Source: Clostridiaceae bacterium
Lineage (GTDB): Bacteria > Bacillota > Clostridia > Saccharofermentanales > UBA5734
DNA: 13,001 nt
NCBI GenBank assembly: GCA_012511525.1
Contig: JAAZFW010000468.1
Span: forward strand, 1-13,001
Reading direction: 5' to 3'
The position numbers and the translations under genes were made by a program. The notes under the pieces are model-generated. The model was not told the origin of the DNA, did not search any database, and was given only the letters and a program-made list of their open reading frames with translations. Of the stretch, positions 1 through 6,682 are shown in pieces. How positions within the stretch are numbered: the first letter of the stretch is position 1; each line of letters opens with the position of its first letter.

Positions 1-1311
1 AAGCGGCGCCAGCGCCGCTACCTGGTGGCGTGCATGCTGCTCAACTTCGGCTTGCTCGCCGTGATGAAATACACCAATTTCGCCCTGGCCAATGTCAACA
101 GCCTGCTCCAGGCCTTCGGCAGCGAACGCCAGCTGGCTTTCCTGAATCTCGCGCTGCCGATGGGCATCTCCTTTTACACGTTCCAGTCGATGGGCTACCT
201 GCTCGACGTCTACCGGGGCAAGCATCCCGCGCAGAAGAACGTGTTCCGCCTGGCGCTGTTCGTGTCTTTTTTCCCGCAGCTCGTCCAGGGGCCGATCAGC
301 CGCTATGACGACCTGTCCCAAACGCTGTACGGGCCGCACGCGTGGGACTGGACCTCGGTCAGCTACGGGCTGCAGCGCATCCTGTGGGGCTTTTTCAAGA
401 AACTGGTCATCGCCGACCGCATCCTGGTCGCGGTCAACACGATCATCCGCGCCCCGGAAGAGCACCAGGGGGTTTTCGTGCTGGTCGGCATGCTGTTTTA
501 CACCTTGCAGCTGTACGCCGATTTCACCGGCGGCATCGACATCACGATCGGCATCGCCGAGGTGCTGGGCATCCGCGTGAAGGAGAACTTCAACGCGCCG
601 TTTCTGGCCCGCAACATCACGGACTACTGGCGGCGCTGGCACATCAGCATGGGCACGTGGTTTCGCGATTACCTGTTCTACCCGCTGTCCGTGTCGCGCC
701 CGATGCTGAACCTGTCCCGTTCCGCCCGCCGCAAGCTGGGTGACGCGCTCGGCAAGCGCGTTCCGGTCTACCTGTGTACCCTGATCGTCTGGTTCGCGAC
801 CGGCATCTGGCATGGCAGCAGCTGGAATTTCATCGTCTGGGGCCTGCTGAACGGCGTGGTGATCATGGTGTCCCAGGCCTGCGAACCGCTTTACGCCCGT
901 TTCCACGCCCGTTTCCAGGTCAAGGACCGGCTCGCCTACCGGGCGTTTGAGATTGTCCGGACGACGCTTTTGATGAGCGCGATCCGCCTGTTCGACTGCT
1001 ACCGCGACGTGCCGCTGACCTTCCGGATGTTCGGCACGATGTTTACGACCCCCAACTACGGGCAGCTGTTCAATGCCGAGGCGATGAAGCTGGGCCTTGG
1101 CGGCGCCGATTACCTGGTGCTGGCCGCCGGCGTGGCGATCATGGTCGCCAGCGGCATCCGGCGCAAGCCCGTCAGCATGCGCGAGCGCCTCGAACCGATC
1201 CCGGCCGCCTGGCGTTACGCGGCGATGTACCTGCTTTTGATCGCCGTTTTGCTGTTCGGCGCCTACGGCGTCGGCTACGACGCCAGCCAGTTCATCTACA
1301 ACCAGTTCTAG
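1..1311 (+). CDS. MBOAT family O-acyltransferase (AlgI/DltB type), 5'-truncated by window
   Basis: The reading frame is open from base 1, so the N-terminus lies outside the window; the ATG at 25 is probably internal. The protein is a polytopic membrane protein. It has the MBOAT hallmarks: the motif TDYWRRWHISMGTWFRDYLFYPL around bases 619-687, then ATGIWHGSSWNF, whose His codon at 811-813 is the expected conserved membrane-embedded catalytic His. The end (LLFGAYGVGYDASQFIYNQF) is typical of AlgI-like proteins. Known members move acyl groups across the membrane onto an extracellular polysaccharide (alginate, teichoic acid, peptidoglycan or exopolysaccharide). The next gene, 8 bp downstream, encodes an SGNH-like partner, the usual second half of such a system. 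The acceptor polymer cannot be identified. Family call is firm; acetyl as the donor group is inferred. Confidence 0.93.
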   Translation, partial: KRRQRRYLVACMLLNFGLLAVMKYTNFALANVNSLLQAFGSERQLAFLNLALPMGISFYTFQSMGYLLDVYRGKHPAQKNVFRLALFVSFFPQLVQGPISRYDDLSQTLYGPHAWDWTSVSYGLQRILWGFFKKLVIADRILVAVNTIIRAPEEHQGVFVLVGMLFYTLQLYADFTGGIDITIGIAEVLGIRVKENFNAPFLARNITDYWRRWHISMGTWFRDYLFYPLSVSRPMLNLSRSARRKLGDALGKRVPVYLCTLIVWFATGIWHGSSWNFIVWGLLNGVVIMVSQACEPLYARFHARFQVKDRLAYRAFEIVRTTLLMSAIRLFDCYRDVPLTFRMFGTMFTTPNYGQLFNAEAMKLGLGGADYLVLAAGVAIMVASGIRRKPVSMRERLEPIPAAWRYAAMYLLLIAVLLFGAYGVGYDASQFIYNQF

Positions 1312-1319
1312 GAGTTCAA

Positions 1320-2399
1320 ATGAAGCGATGTACCGTTCTGAAAGCGATCTTGTCCGTCTGCCTCATCCTGGGCAGCCTGTTTCTCCTGCAGCGGCTGGTG
1401 ATGCCCAAGTATGTCCGGGGCATCGTCGAAGGTTCGCTGGTCGAGTCCTATTATGAGGAGACCACGCCCCACGATGTCATCTTTATCGGGGACTGCGAGG
1501 TCTACGAGTGTTTTTCGCCCATCACGCTCTGGAGCGAGTTCGGCATTCCCAGCTTTATCCGCGGCAGCGCCCAGCAGCTGATCTGGCAGTCGTATTACCT
1601 GCTTGAGGACACTCTGGCCACGGAAAAACCCGACGTCGTCATCTTCAATGTGCTGGCCTTGAAATACAATGAGCCGCAAAAGGAAGCCTACAACCGCCTG
1701 ACGCTGGACGGCATGCGCTGGTCCCGGACCAAGCTGGAGGCGATCCGGGCTTCGATGATGCCCGATGAGAAGCTGATCGACTACCTGGTGCCGCTGTTTC
1801 GCTACCATGCCCGCTGGAGCGAACTGACCTGGGACGATGTCCGCTACCTGTTCGGCAAGAAGCCGCTGTTCCACAACGGCTATTACATGCGGGTCGATGT
1901 GCGTCCGGTGACCACGGTGCCGGAAGGCAAGAAGCTCCCGGACTACCGCTTCGGCGATGATGCCATGGCCTACATGGACAGGATAACCGCGCTGTGCGAG
2001 GAGAACGACATCGAGCTGATGCTGATCAAGGCGCCCAGCATCTACCCAACCTGGTACCCGGAGTGGGAAGAGCAGGTCGAGGACTATGCCCGTCAGCACG
2101 GCCTGGTGTACCTCAATTTCCTCGAGCACCAGGAAGAGACGGGCATCGACTACAGCACGGACACCTATGACACCGGACTGCACATGAACCTGTCCGGCGC
2201 GGAGAAGCTTTCCCGATTTATCGGGCCGATCCTGCGCGATACATACGCGCTGCCCGACCGGCGCTGCGATCCGGAACTGAGCCGGGTCTGGGCTGGCAAG
2301 ACCGCCTTTTACGAACAGATGAAGGCGGATCAGCTATCCGAGCTGGAGCAGTACGGCTACCTCAAGAGCCTGGGGGCGCGTCCGCCGGAGCAGCCTTGA
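1320..2399 (+). CDS. Membrane-anchored SGNH/GDSL-like protein, partner of the MBOAT acyltransferase
   Basis: 359 aa. The start ATG follows a Shine-Dalgarno sequence, TAGGAG, that includes the stop codon of the upstream gene, so the two are translationally close. Residues about 6-28 form one hydrophobic segment, suggesting an N-terminal anchor with the rest outside the cell. An SGNH-type block I lies at residues 55-63 (FIGDCEVYE), with Cys59 in the position normally held by the Ser nucleophile. The C-terminal block is YDTGLHMNLSG, with Asp284 and His288 as candidates for the remaining catalytic residues. Proteins of this kind (compare DltD, AlgJ and AlgX) accept the acyl group exported by an MBOAT protein and pass it to a polymer. 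I recall related Clostridia proteins that also read GDCEVYE, so the Cys may be a feature of the subfamily. That is memory, not a search. Confidence 0.8.
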   Translation: MKRCTVLKAILSVCLILGSLFLLQRLVMPKYVRGIVEGSLVESYYEETTPHDVIFIGDCEVYECFSPITLWSEFGIPSFIRGSAQQLIWQSYYLLEDTLATEKPDVVIFNVLALKYNEPQKEAYNRLTLDGMRWSRTKLEAIRASMMPDEKLIDYLVPLFRYHARWSELTWDDVRYLFGKKPLFHNGYYMRVDVRPVTTVPEGKKLPDYRFGDDAMAYMDRITALCEENDIELMLIKAPSIYPTWYPEWEEQVEDYARQHGLVYLNFLEHQEETGIDYSTDTYDTGLHMNLSGAEKLSRFIGPILRDTYALPDRRCDPELSRVWAGKTAFYEQMKADQLSELEQYGYLKSLGARPPEQP

Positions 2400-2425
2400 C
2401 ATGTTAAATCATTTAACATTATACT
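2396..2425 (+). promoter_or_regulatory. Promoter of the HAD/PfkB/ROK operon
   Basis: A consensus -35 TTGACA (2396-2401) and a near-consensus -10 TATACT (2420-2425) are separated by 18 bp. The -35 overlaps the TGA stop of the SGNH-like gene, so transcription restarts immediately after that gene with no visible terminator between. The predicted start point near 2432 leaves a leader of about 40 nt before the HAD gene. Confidence 0.82.
2401..2419. promoter_or_regulatory. Perfect 19-bp palindromic operator between -35 and -10
   Basis: ATGTTAAATCATTTAACAT is a perfect inverted repeat with 9-bp arms around one central C. It fills the promoter spacer, so a dimeric repressor bound here would block RNA polymerase. 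The ROK-family regulator encoded as last gene of the same operon is the obvious candidate ligand-responsive repressor; ROK repressors such as XylR and NagC bind AT-rich inverted repeats. The GntR/LacI-type regulator further downstream is the alternative. I saw no second copy of this 19-mer in the window. Confidence 0.75.
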
Positions 2426-2438
2426 GGTGACACAAGCT

Positions 2439-2456
2439 GCCGGCACACCTGCCGGC
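2439..2456 (+). other. 5' leader hairpin before the HAD gene
   Basis: GCCGGCA, loop CACC, TGCCGGC: a 7-bp perfect GC-rich stem with a tetraloop. It lies in the predicted leader, 4 nt before the ribosome binding site GAGGTGA (2461-2467). It may stabilise the mRNA or modulate ribosome access. There is no T-run, so it is not a terminator. Confidence 0.5.
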
Positions 2457-2471
2457 CGATGAGGTGACCAG

Positions 2472-3266
2472 ATGATCGAAAGACTCGTGACGCCAAAACG
2501 CCGGATCCGACCGCTAAAAGCCATCCTGTTTGATTTCGACGGAACCCTGTCGACGCTGCGCTGCGGTTGGGAAACCGTCATGGCCGCCTTGATGCGCGAG
2601 CTTTTAGGCGGATTAGAACCGGACGAGGCTCTCGAACAGCTAATCGACGATTACATCGACGCGTCGACCGGAATCCAGACGATTTTCCAGATGCAGTGGC
2701 TGGCCGAACAGGTTCGCGCCCGGGGGCGGGAACCGCTCGATCCCTGGGCGTACAAGGCGATCTATAACGACCGCCTGATGGAGACTGTCGCCAGGCGGCG
2801 GGACATGGTTCAAAAGGGCATTGAACCGGCGGAACACTACCTGGTTGCGGGCAGCCGCCCGTTTCTGGAAGCGCTCAGCCGAAGAGATGTCGCACTGTTT
2901 GTGGCCAGCGGAACCGACCAGGCCGATGTGGCCGCAGAAGCCGGGATCCTTGGTCTGGCAGGTTTTTTCAGCGAAATCTCCGGTGCGCTGCCCGGCCAGG
3001 CCAGCTGCAGCAAGGAGGCGCTGCTGCGCCGCCTGGTGCAGACGCACGGCCTTGGCGGGGACGAGCTGGCGGTGATCGGCGACGGCAAGGTCGAGATCGG
3101 CATCGCCCGCGAAGCAGGGGCCAGGGCCCTGGGCGTCGCCAGCGACGAGATGCGCCTGTCCGGGGTCAACCCGATCAAGCGCAAGCGCCTGGCCGCGGCG
3201 GGCGCGCAGGCCATTGTCGGCGATTTTCTCGAATCCGACGCGATTCTGGACTGGCTCTTTTTGTGA
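2472..3266 (+). CDS. HAD-superfamily phosphatase
   Basis: 264 aa, soluble. The ATG has a good ribosome binding site (GAGGTGA, 4 nt upstream). HAD motif I is FDFDGTL at residues 20-26, with Asp21 as predicted nucleophile and Asp23 as acid/base. Motif II is the Ser/Gly of VASGT, and a Lys in the SKEALLRRL region fits motif III. Motif IV reads VIGDGKVEIGIA, with GD conserved and Glu where many HADs have a second Asp. It is followed by GARALGVASDE and a C-terminal KRKRLAAAGAQAIVGDF segment. The helical cap between motifs I and II suggests a C1-type small-molecule phosphatase. As first gene of an operon with an HldE-like sugar kinase, it may dephosphorylate a sugar (bis)phosphate, in the manner of GmhB in heptose synthesis, though it is not obviously GmhB itself. 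The class is firm; the substrate is unknown. Confidence 0.85.
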   Translation: MIERLVTPKRRIRPLKAILFDFDGTLSTLRCGWETVMAALMRELLGGLEPDEALEQLIDDYIDASTGIQTIFQMQWLAEQVRARGREPLDPWAYKAIYNDRLMETVARRRDMVQKGIEPAEHYLVAGSRPFLEALSRRDVALFVASGTDQADVAAEAGILGLAGFFSEISGALPGQASCSKEALLRRLVQTHGLGGDELAVIGDGKVEIGIAREAGARALGVASDEMRLSGVNPIKRKRLAAAGAQAIVGDFLESDAILDWLFL

Positions 3267-3296
3267 GCATCAACAACCGCTGCCAGACCTGCCATG

Positions 3297-3320
3297 TCCG
3301 GCCGGCGGCACCGGCCCGGA
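3297..3320 (+). other. GC-rich intercistronic hairpin
   Basis: TCCGGCCGG (3297-3305) pairs with CCGGCCCGGA (3311-3320) around a 5-nt loop, giving 9 bp with a single bulged C. It lies in the 84-bp gap between the HAD gene and the next gene, just before that gene's ribosome binding site. No T-run follows, so a role in mRNA stability or translation is more likely than termination. Confidence 0.4.
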
Positions 3321-3350
3321 TTGCACCATCACGCGCGAGGAGGACTCGTT

Positions 3351-4337
3351 ATGAACCGTTATGAGGACCAGATCGATTTTAGCCGGATCCGAACCTGGCC
3401 GCTGACCGGCCGGCACAACCTGGTGACACTGGAGAACATGGCTGATCCGGACAAGGACAGCCTGCCGGACTGGCATCCGCCCGGACTTGACGACCTGGTC
3501 GCGCGGCTGCGCGCGGCCAGGGAAAGCTCCAGCCCGATCATTTGGTCTCTGGGGGCGCATGTGATCAAGAATGGCCTGTCGCGCTACCTGATCGACCTGA
3601 TGCAGTGCGGCTGGATCACGCACCTGTCGGGCAACGGCGCCGTCAGCATCCACGACTTCGAGCTGGCCATGATCGGGGGCACGTCGGAGGATGTGCCGAC
3701 GGCCATCGAAGACGGGTCGTTCGGCATGTGGGAGGAGACCGGGCATCACATGAACCTGGCGCTGCAGCAGGGCTGGCAGGCTGGCCTGGGCTACGGCGAG
3801 GCGATCGGAGCCTACATCGACCGCCACCCGGAATTGTTTCCCCACCGGTCGGTCAACGTCGCCTGGCAGGCTTACCGACTGGGCATTCCGGCCACGTATC
3901 ATATCGCACTGGGCACGGACATCATCCACCAGCACCCGAGCGTCGACTTCGCGGCGATCGGCGGGACCAGCGGCGTCGATTTCCGCAAGATGTGCGTGTC
4001 GGTGTCACGCCTGGACGGCGGCGTTTTTCTTAATTTCGGATCCAGCGTAATCGGCCCCGAAGTCTTTCTGAAAGCGCTATCCATCGCGCGCAACCTGGGC
4101 TATCCGACGTACCGGATCACAACGGCCAACTTTGACCTGATCGATCTGGGCGATTACCACAAGCCGCTCGGCTACGACGATCCGCTCTATTATTACCGCC
4201 CGCGCAAGAATATCGTCAACCGGCCGGTCAGCCGGGGCGGGAAGGGCTATCACTTCACGGTCGACCACAAGGTGTCGATCCCGGTTCTTCACGCGCGCCT
4301 GATCGGAAACGAAGGGAAGGGGACGCGGCATGGCTGA
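3351..4337 (+). CDS. Conserved protein of unassigned function in a sugar-phosphate operon
   Basis: 328 aa, soluble, no signal peptide or membrane segment. The start at 3351 is chosen because GAGGAGGA (3337-3344) lies 6 nt upstream; the frame is open from an ATG at 3294, but that one has no ribosome binding site and sits in a hairpin. I cannot assign it to a characterised family. It has several Gly-rich, His-containing blocks: LGAHVIKNGLS (67-77), SGNGAVSIHDFE (93-104), IGGTSEDV (108-115), GTDIIHQHPS (188-197), IGGTSGVDFR (203-212), NFGSSVIGPEVFLKAL (228-243) and YYRPRKNIVNRP (281-292). These look like nucleotide- or phosphate-binding loops of a Rossmann-like enzyme. I have a weak impression of a deoxyhypusine-synthase-like fold. 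The stop overlaps the start of the kinase gene by 8 bp, implying coupled translation and a shared pathway. An enzymatic role on a (phospho)sugar is inference. Confidence 0.8.
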   Translation: MNRYEDQIDFSRIRTWPLTGRHNLVTLENMADPDKDSLPDWHPPGLDDLVARLRAARESSSPIIWSLGAHVIKNGLSRYLIDLMQCGWITHLSGNGAVSIHDFELAMIGGTSEDVPTAIEDGSFGMWEETGHHMNLALQQGWQAGLGYGEAIGAYIDRHPELFPHRSVNVAWQAYRLGIPATYHIALGTDIIHQHPSVDFAAIGGTSGVDFRKMCVSVSRLDGGVFLNFGSSVIGPEVFLKALSIARNLGYPTYRITTANFDLIDLGDYHKPLGYDDPLYYYRPRKNIVNRPVSRGGKGYHFTVDHKVSIPVLHARLIGNEGKGTRHG

Positions 4338-5379
4338 CGCAACCTTCAGGGAATACCCTGGCCTGACCCGAACGGTCCTGGCAGAAGGCTTGGCCGCGCT
4401 GGATGCGGTCCGCGCCGGCCTGATCGGCGATCTTGGCCTGGACGGGTACTGGCTGGCGGACATGACGCTAAGCGAGCTGTCGCGCGAGACCCCGCATTTC
4501 CCGCTGCCGGTTGTGTCCGAGCGCTATGCGCCCGGGGCCGGCGGCAACGTCGCGGCCAACCTGGCCGCACTCAAACCGCGCTTGGTTCGGGTCCTGGGTG
4601 TCCTGGGGCAGGACTGGCGCGGCGATTTGCTGCTGCGCGCCCTGGCGGAACAGGGTGCCGACGCGGGGGCGGTCATACGCAGCGCAGCTCGGATCACGCC
4701 GGCCTACATCAAGCCGATCCGGCAAGGTTACGGCGGCGTCGCCTACGAGGACCCCCGGCTCGATTTTGCCAACAGCACCCCGCAGGGCCCTGATCTGGAC
4801 GAAGCGGTTATCGCCAGAATCGACGCGCTGGCGGCCGAATCGGATGTTTTTTGCGTCAGCGACCAGTTTCCCAATGGCTGCATCACCGAAGCGGTTCGCG
4901 GCCATCTGGTCAGTCTGGCGCGGGCCGGCGCGCGTATCGTTGTCGACAGCCGCAGCCAGATTGATGCATACCCCGGCTGCCTGCTCAAGCCCAACGAGCT
5001 GGAATGCGCCCGGGCGCTCGGCGCCGTCCCGCGGCGCGATGCCTCACTGGCCGAACTGACCGATCTGGCGCTTGCGCTGGCCCGACGGACCGGCTCGACG
5101 GTATGCATGACCCTGGGTGAACGCGGTTGCCTGCTGGTCGAACAGGGTCGGATCCCGGTCCATGTCCCGGCTGTGCCTGTCGAACCGCCGTTGGATATCT
5201 GCGGCGCCGGCGACAGCTTTCTGTCCCTGTTCGCCCTGGCCCTGGCAGCCGGGCAGGCGGCGCCTGACGCCGCCGCCATGGCCAGTTTGGCATCGGCGGT
5301 GACCATCCAAAAACTGGGCCAGACCGGCACGGCTTCCCGGAGGGAAATCCTGGATCTGGCCGGGCGGGACGCAACTTGA
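4330..5379 (+). CDS. PfkB/ribokinase-family kinase, HldE (RfaE) domain I-like
   Basis: 349 aa. The ATG overlaps the end of the preceding gene and follows a purine-rich AAGGGGA sequence. Key blocks match the heptose-7-phosphate kinase half of HldE/RfaE: IGDLGLDGYW (32-41), then PHFPLPVVSERYAPGAGGNVAANLAAL (55-81), which holds the sugar-binding Gly-Gly-Asn region; KPNE (220-223); TLGERG (261-266); and PfkB signature 2, DICGAGDSFLS (289-299), with GAGD at 292-295 and Asp295 as catalytic base. Predicted reaction: ATP-dependent phosphorylation of a sugar or sugar phosphate in the cytoplasm. Unlike full HldE there is no C-terminal nucleotidyltransferase domain, and none is seen elsewhere in the window. 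Family call is strong; heptose as substrate is only suggested by similarity. Confidence 0.9.
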   Translation: MADATFREYPGLTRTVLAEGLAALDAVRAGLIGDLGLDGYWLADMTLSELSRETPHFPLPVVSERYAPGAGGNVAANLAALKPRLVRVLGVLGQDWRGDLLLRALAEQGADAGAVIRSAARITPAYIKPIRQGYGGVAYEDPRLDFANSTPQGPDLDEAVIARIDALAAESDVFCVSDQFPNGCITEAVRGHLVSLARAGARIVVDSRSQIDAYPGCLLKPNELECARALGAVPRRDASLAELTDLALALARRTGSTVCMTLGERGCLLVEQGRIPVHVPAVPVEPPLDICGAGDSFLSLFALALAAGQAAPDAAAMASLASAVTIQKLGQTGTASRREILDLAGRDAT

Positions 5380-6536
5380 CCCGTAATGCCAGAAACGCCG
5401 CCGCCATGAAGGCGGGCAACATGTTGGAGATCATCCGCATGGTGCAAAAAGAGCCGCTGACCCGCGCGGAAATCGCCCGGCGTACCGGCCTGACCCGGGC
5501 GGCGGTCACGATCATCGCCGATCGCCTGACCGGTGACGGCGTCCTCCAAGAAAACAGTGTCAGCGGTAAATCGGGAACCCTGGTCCGCCAACTGGCCGTC
5601 TGCCCGCAGCGCTTCCTGTTCCTGGGCCTTGATCTGCGCCGCGACGGCTATACCGCCGGCCTGGCCGACCTTGGCGGCGAAACGCTGGACAGCCGCGCGG
5701 CACCTCTGGATCCGGGCCAGTCCTTCGAGCAGCTGATCGAATCGGTCAAATCGGACCTGAACCGCCTGGCGCACCCCCTGGTGACTGGGGTCGGCGTCGG
5801 CGTACCGGGTCCCGTGGAACCGGAAACCGGCCGGGTGCTAAGCCCGCCCAATTTCAGCCTGATCTGGCACCGTGACCTTCGCAAGGCCCTTCAGAACGAC
5901 CGGACATCGCCCATCTGGATTGAGAACAACGCCCTGGCGCGCGCAGTATATGAAAAATATGCCGGACTGGGCCGATCCCTTTGCGCCTTCATGGTCGTGA
6001 TCGTCGACCGCGGCATCGGGTCCGGGCTGTATCTGGGCGGACAGCTTTACCGCGGCGCCGGGTATGCCGGCGAACTGGGCCACCTGTCGATCGACCGTCA
6101 GGGCCCTCTTTGCGGCTGCGGCAGCCGGGGCTGCCTGGAAAACTACGCCGCTGTGCCGATGCTGCTTGACCGCTTCAGGACCCAGATCGGGGCGAATGTC
6201 AACAGCTGGGCGGACCTGGTGGACAAGGCACAGTCGGGCGATCCGGGCTGCCTGAATGCGCTGCGGTCGGAGGCGGACTTCCTGGCGCAGGGGCTGGTCA
6301 GTGTGCTGAACCTGCTCGATCTGGAGGCCGTGATCCTGACCGGCGACCTCACCTACCGGCCGGACCTGCTGCTGGATCGGGTCCGGAGCTGTGTGCAGCT
6401 AAGCCGGATGGCCCGCCAGGCGCACGATGTCAAAATCGAGGCGGCCCGTCCCCGTCCTGATGCCGGGATGGCCAGCGCCGCGATGGTCGCCATCGACCGC
6501 TTCTTGCACGGCCAGGCCGCCTGGCCGTCTGCCTGA
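5376..6536 (+). CDS. ROK-family transcriptional repressor
   Basis: 386 aa from TTG 5376, which overlaps the kinase stop codon (TTGA); the next candidate, ATG 5406, has no ribosome binding site. Residues about 16-58 form a winged helix-turn-helix (EIARRTGLTRAAVTIIADRL). The ROK domain follows. Its DRGIGSGLYLGGQLYRG segment (211-227), ELGH (233-236) and CGCGSRGCLE (246-255) give the sugar-binding Glu/His and the structural zinc site (His236, Cys246, Cys248, Cys253). The kinase ATP-binding motif DIGGT is replaced by LDLRRDGY (85-92), and the catalytic Asp of the usual N-D-A motif is absent (ENNALA, 183-188). It is therefore a sensor-regulator of the XylR/NagC type, not a sugar kinase. Being last in the operon, and given the palindrome in the operon promoter, it most likely autoregulates the cluster in response to a sugar or sugar-phosphate pathway intermediate. 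Confidence 0.93.
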   Translation: MTRNARNAAAMKAGNMLEIIRMVQKEPLTRAEIARRTGLTRAAVTIIADRLTGDGVLQENSVSGKSGTLVRQLAVCPQRFLFLGLDLRRDGYTAGLADLGGETLDSRAAPLDPGQSFEQLIESVKSDLNRLAHPLVTGVGVGVPGPVEPETGRVLSPPNFSLIWHRDLRKALQNDRTSPIWIENNALARAVYEKYAGLGRSLCAFMVVIVDRGIGSGLYLGGQLYRGAGYAGELGHLSIDRQGPLCGCGSRGCLENYAAVPMLLDRFRTQIGANVNSWADLVDKAQSGDPGCLNALRSEADFLAQGLVSVLNLLDLEAVILTGDLTYRPDLLLDRVRSCVQLSRMARQAHDVKIEAARPRPDAGMASAAMVAIDRFLHGQAAWPSA

Positions 6537-6556
6537 CTCAACGAGACCGTATCAAA

Positions 6557-6570
6557 GGATATGTCTATCC
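6557..6570. promoter_or_regulatory. Short inverted repeat upstream of the GntR/LacI promoter
   Basis: GGATA-TGTC-TATCC has 5-bp perfect arms and ends 4 bp before the -35 box of the regulator gene. A second weak dyad, ATTG-N7-CAAT (6574-6588), overlaps the -35 itself. Either could be an autoregulatory operator, but both are short and could be chance. Confidence 0.25.
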
Positions 6571-6574
6571 CTTA

Positions 6575-6603
6575 TTGATATATACAATTATTGCTGTTAC
6601 AAT
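6575..6603 (+). promoter_or_regulatory. Promoter of the GntR/LacI-type regulator gene
   Basis: TTGATA (6575-6580), a 17-bp spacer and TACAAT (6598-6603) give a near-consensus sigma-A-type promoter in an AT-rich patch. Transcription would begin near 6610, leaving about 73 nt of leader. This rules out the TTG at 6575 and the ATG at 6608 as start codons. Confidence 0.78.
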
Positions 6604-6682
6604 AGGAATGGATGATTACGTGATTCGCTTGTATCTTGCTGCGCGGGGCGGAGCGGTTACTAGATTGCGCGGGAGCGGCGAT

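Noticed and set aside
1308..2183. 291-codon open frame on the minus strand opposite the SGNH-like gene
   Set aside because: Shadow of the + strand gene; composition is His/Val/Gln-rich without any motif, and no supporting promoter was seen.
3294..3350. Upstream start for the unassigned protein
   Set aside because: No ribosome binding site, located in a hairpin, and adds a low-complexity Arg/His/Gly stretch; ATG 3351 has GAGGAGGA upstream.
4743..5774. 343-codon minus-strand frame spanning the kinase and ROK genes
   Set aside because: It crosses the junction of two well supported + strand genes and shows no protein-family features.
5376..6536. ROK protein as a sugar kinase (glucokinase-like)
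   Set aside because: It has an N-terminal winged helix-turn-helix and lacks the DIGGT ATP-binding motif and the catalytic Asp.
6575..6682. N-terminal extension of the GntR/LacI-type regulator from TTG 6575
   Set aside because: The TTG is the -35 box of a near-consensus promoter, and a ribosome binding site fits ATG 6683, which gives a normal GntR N-terminus.
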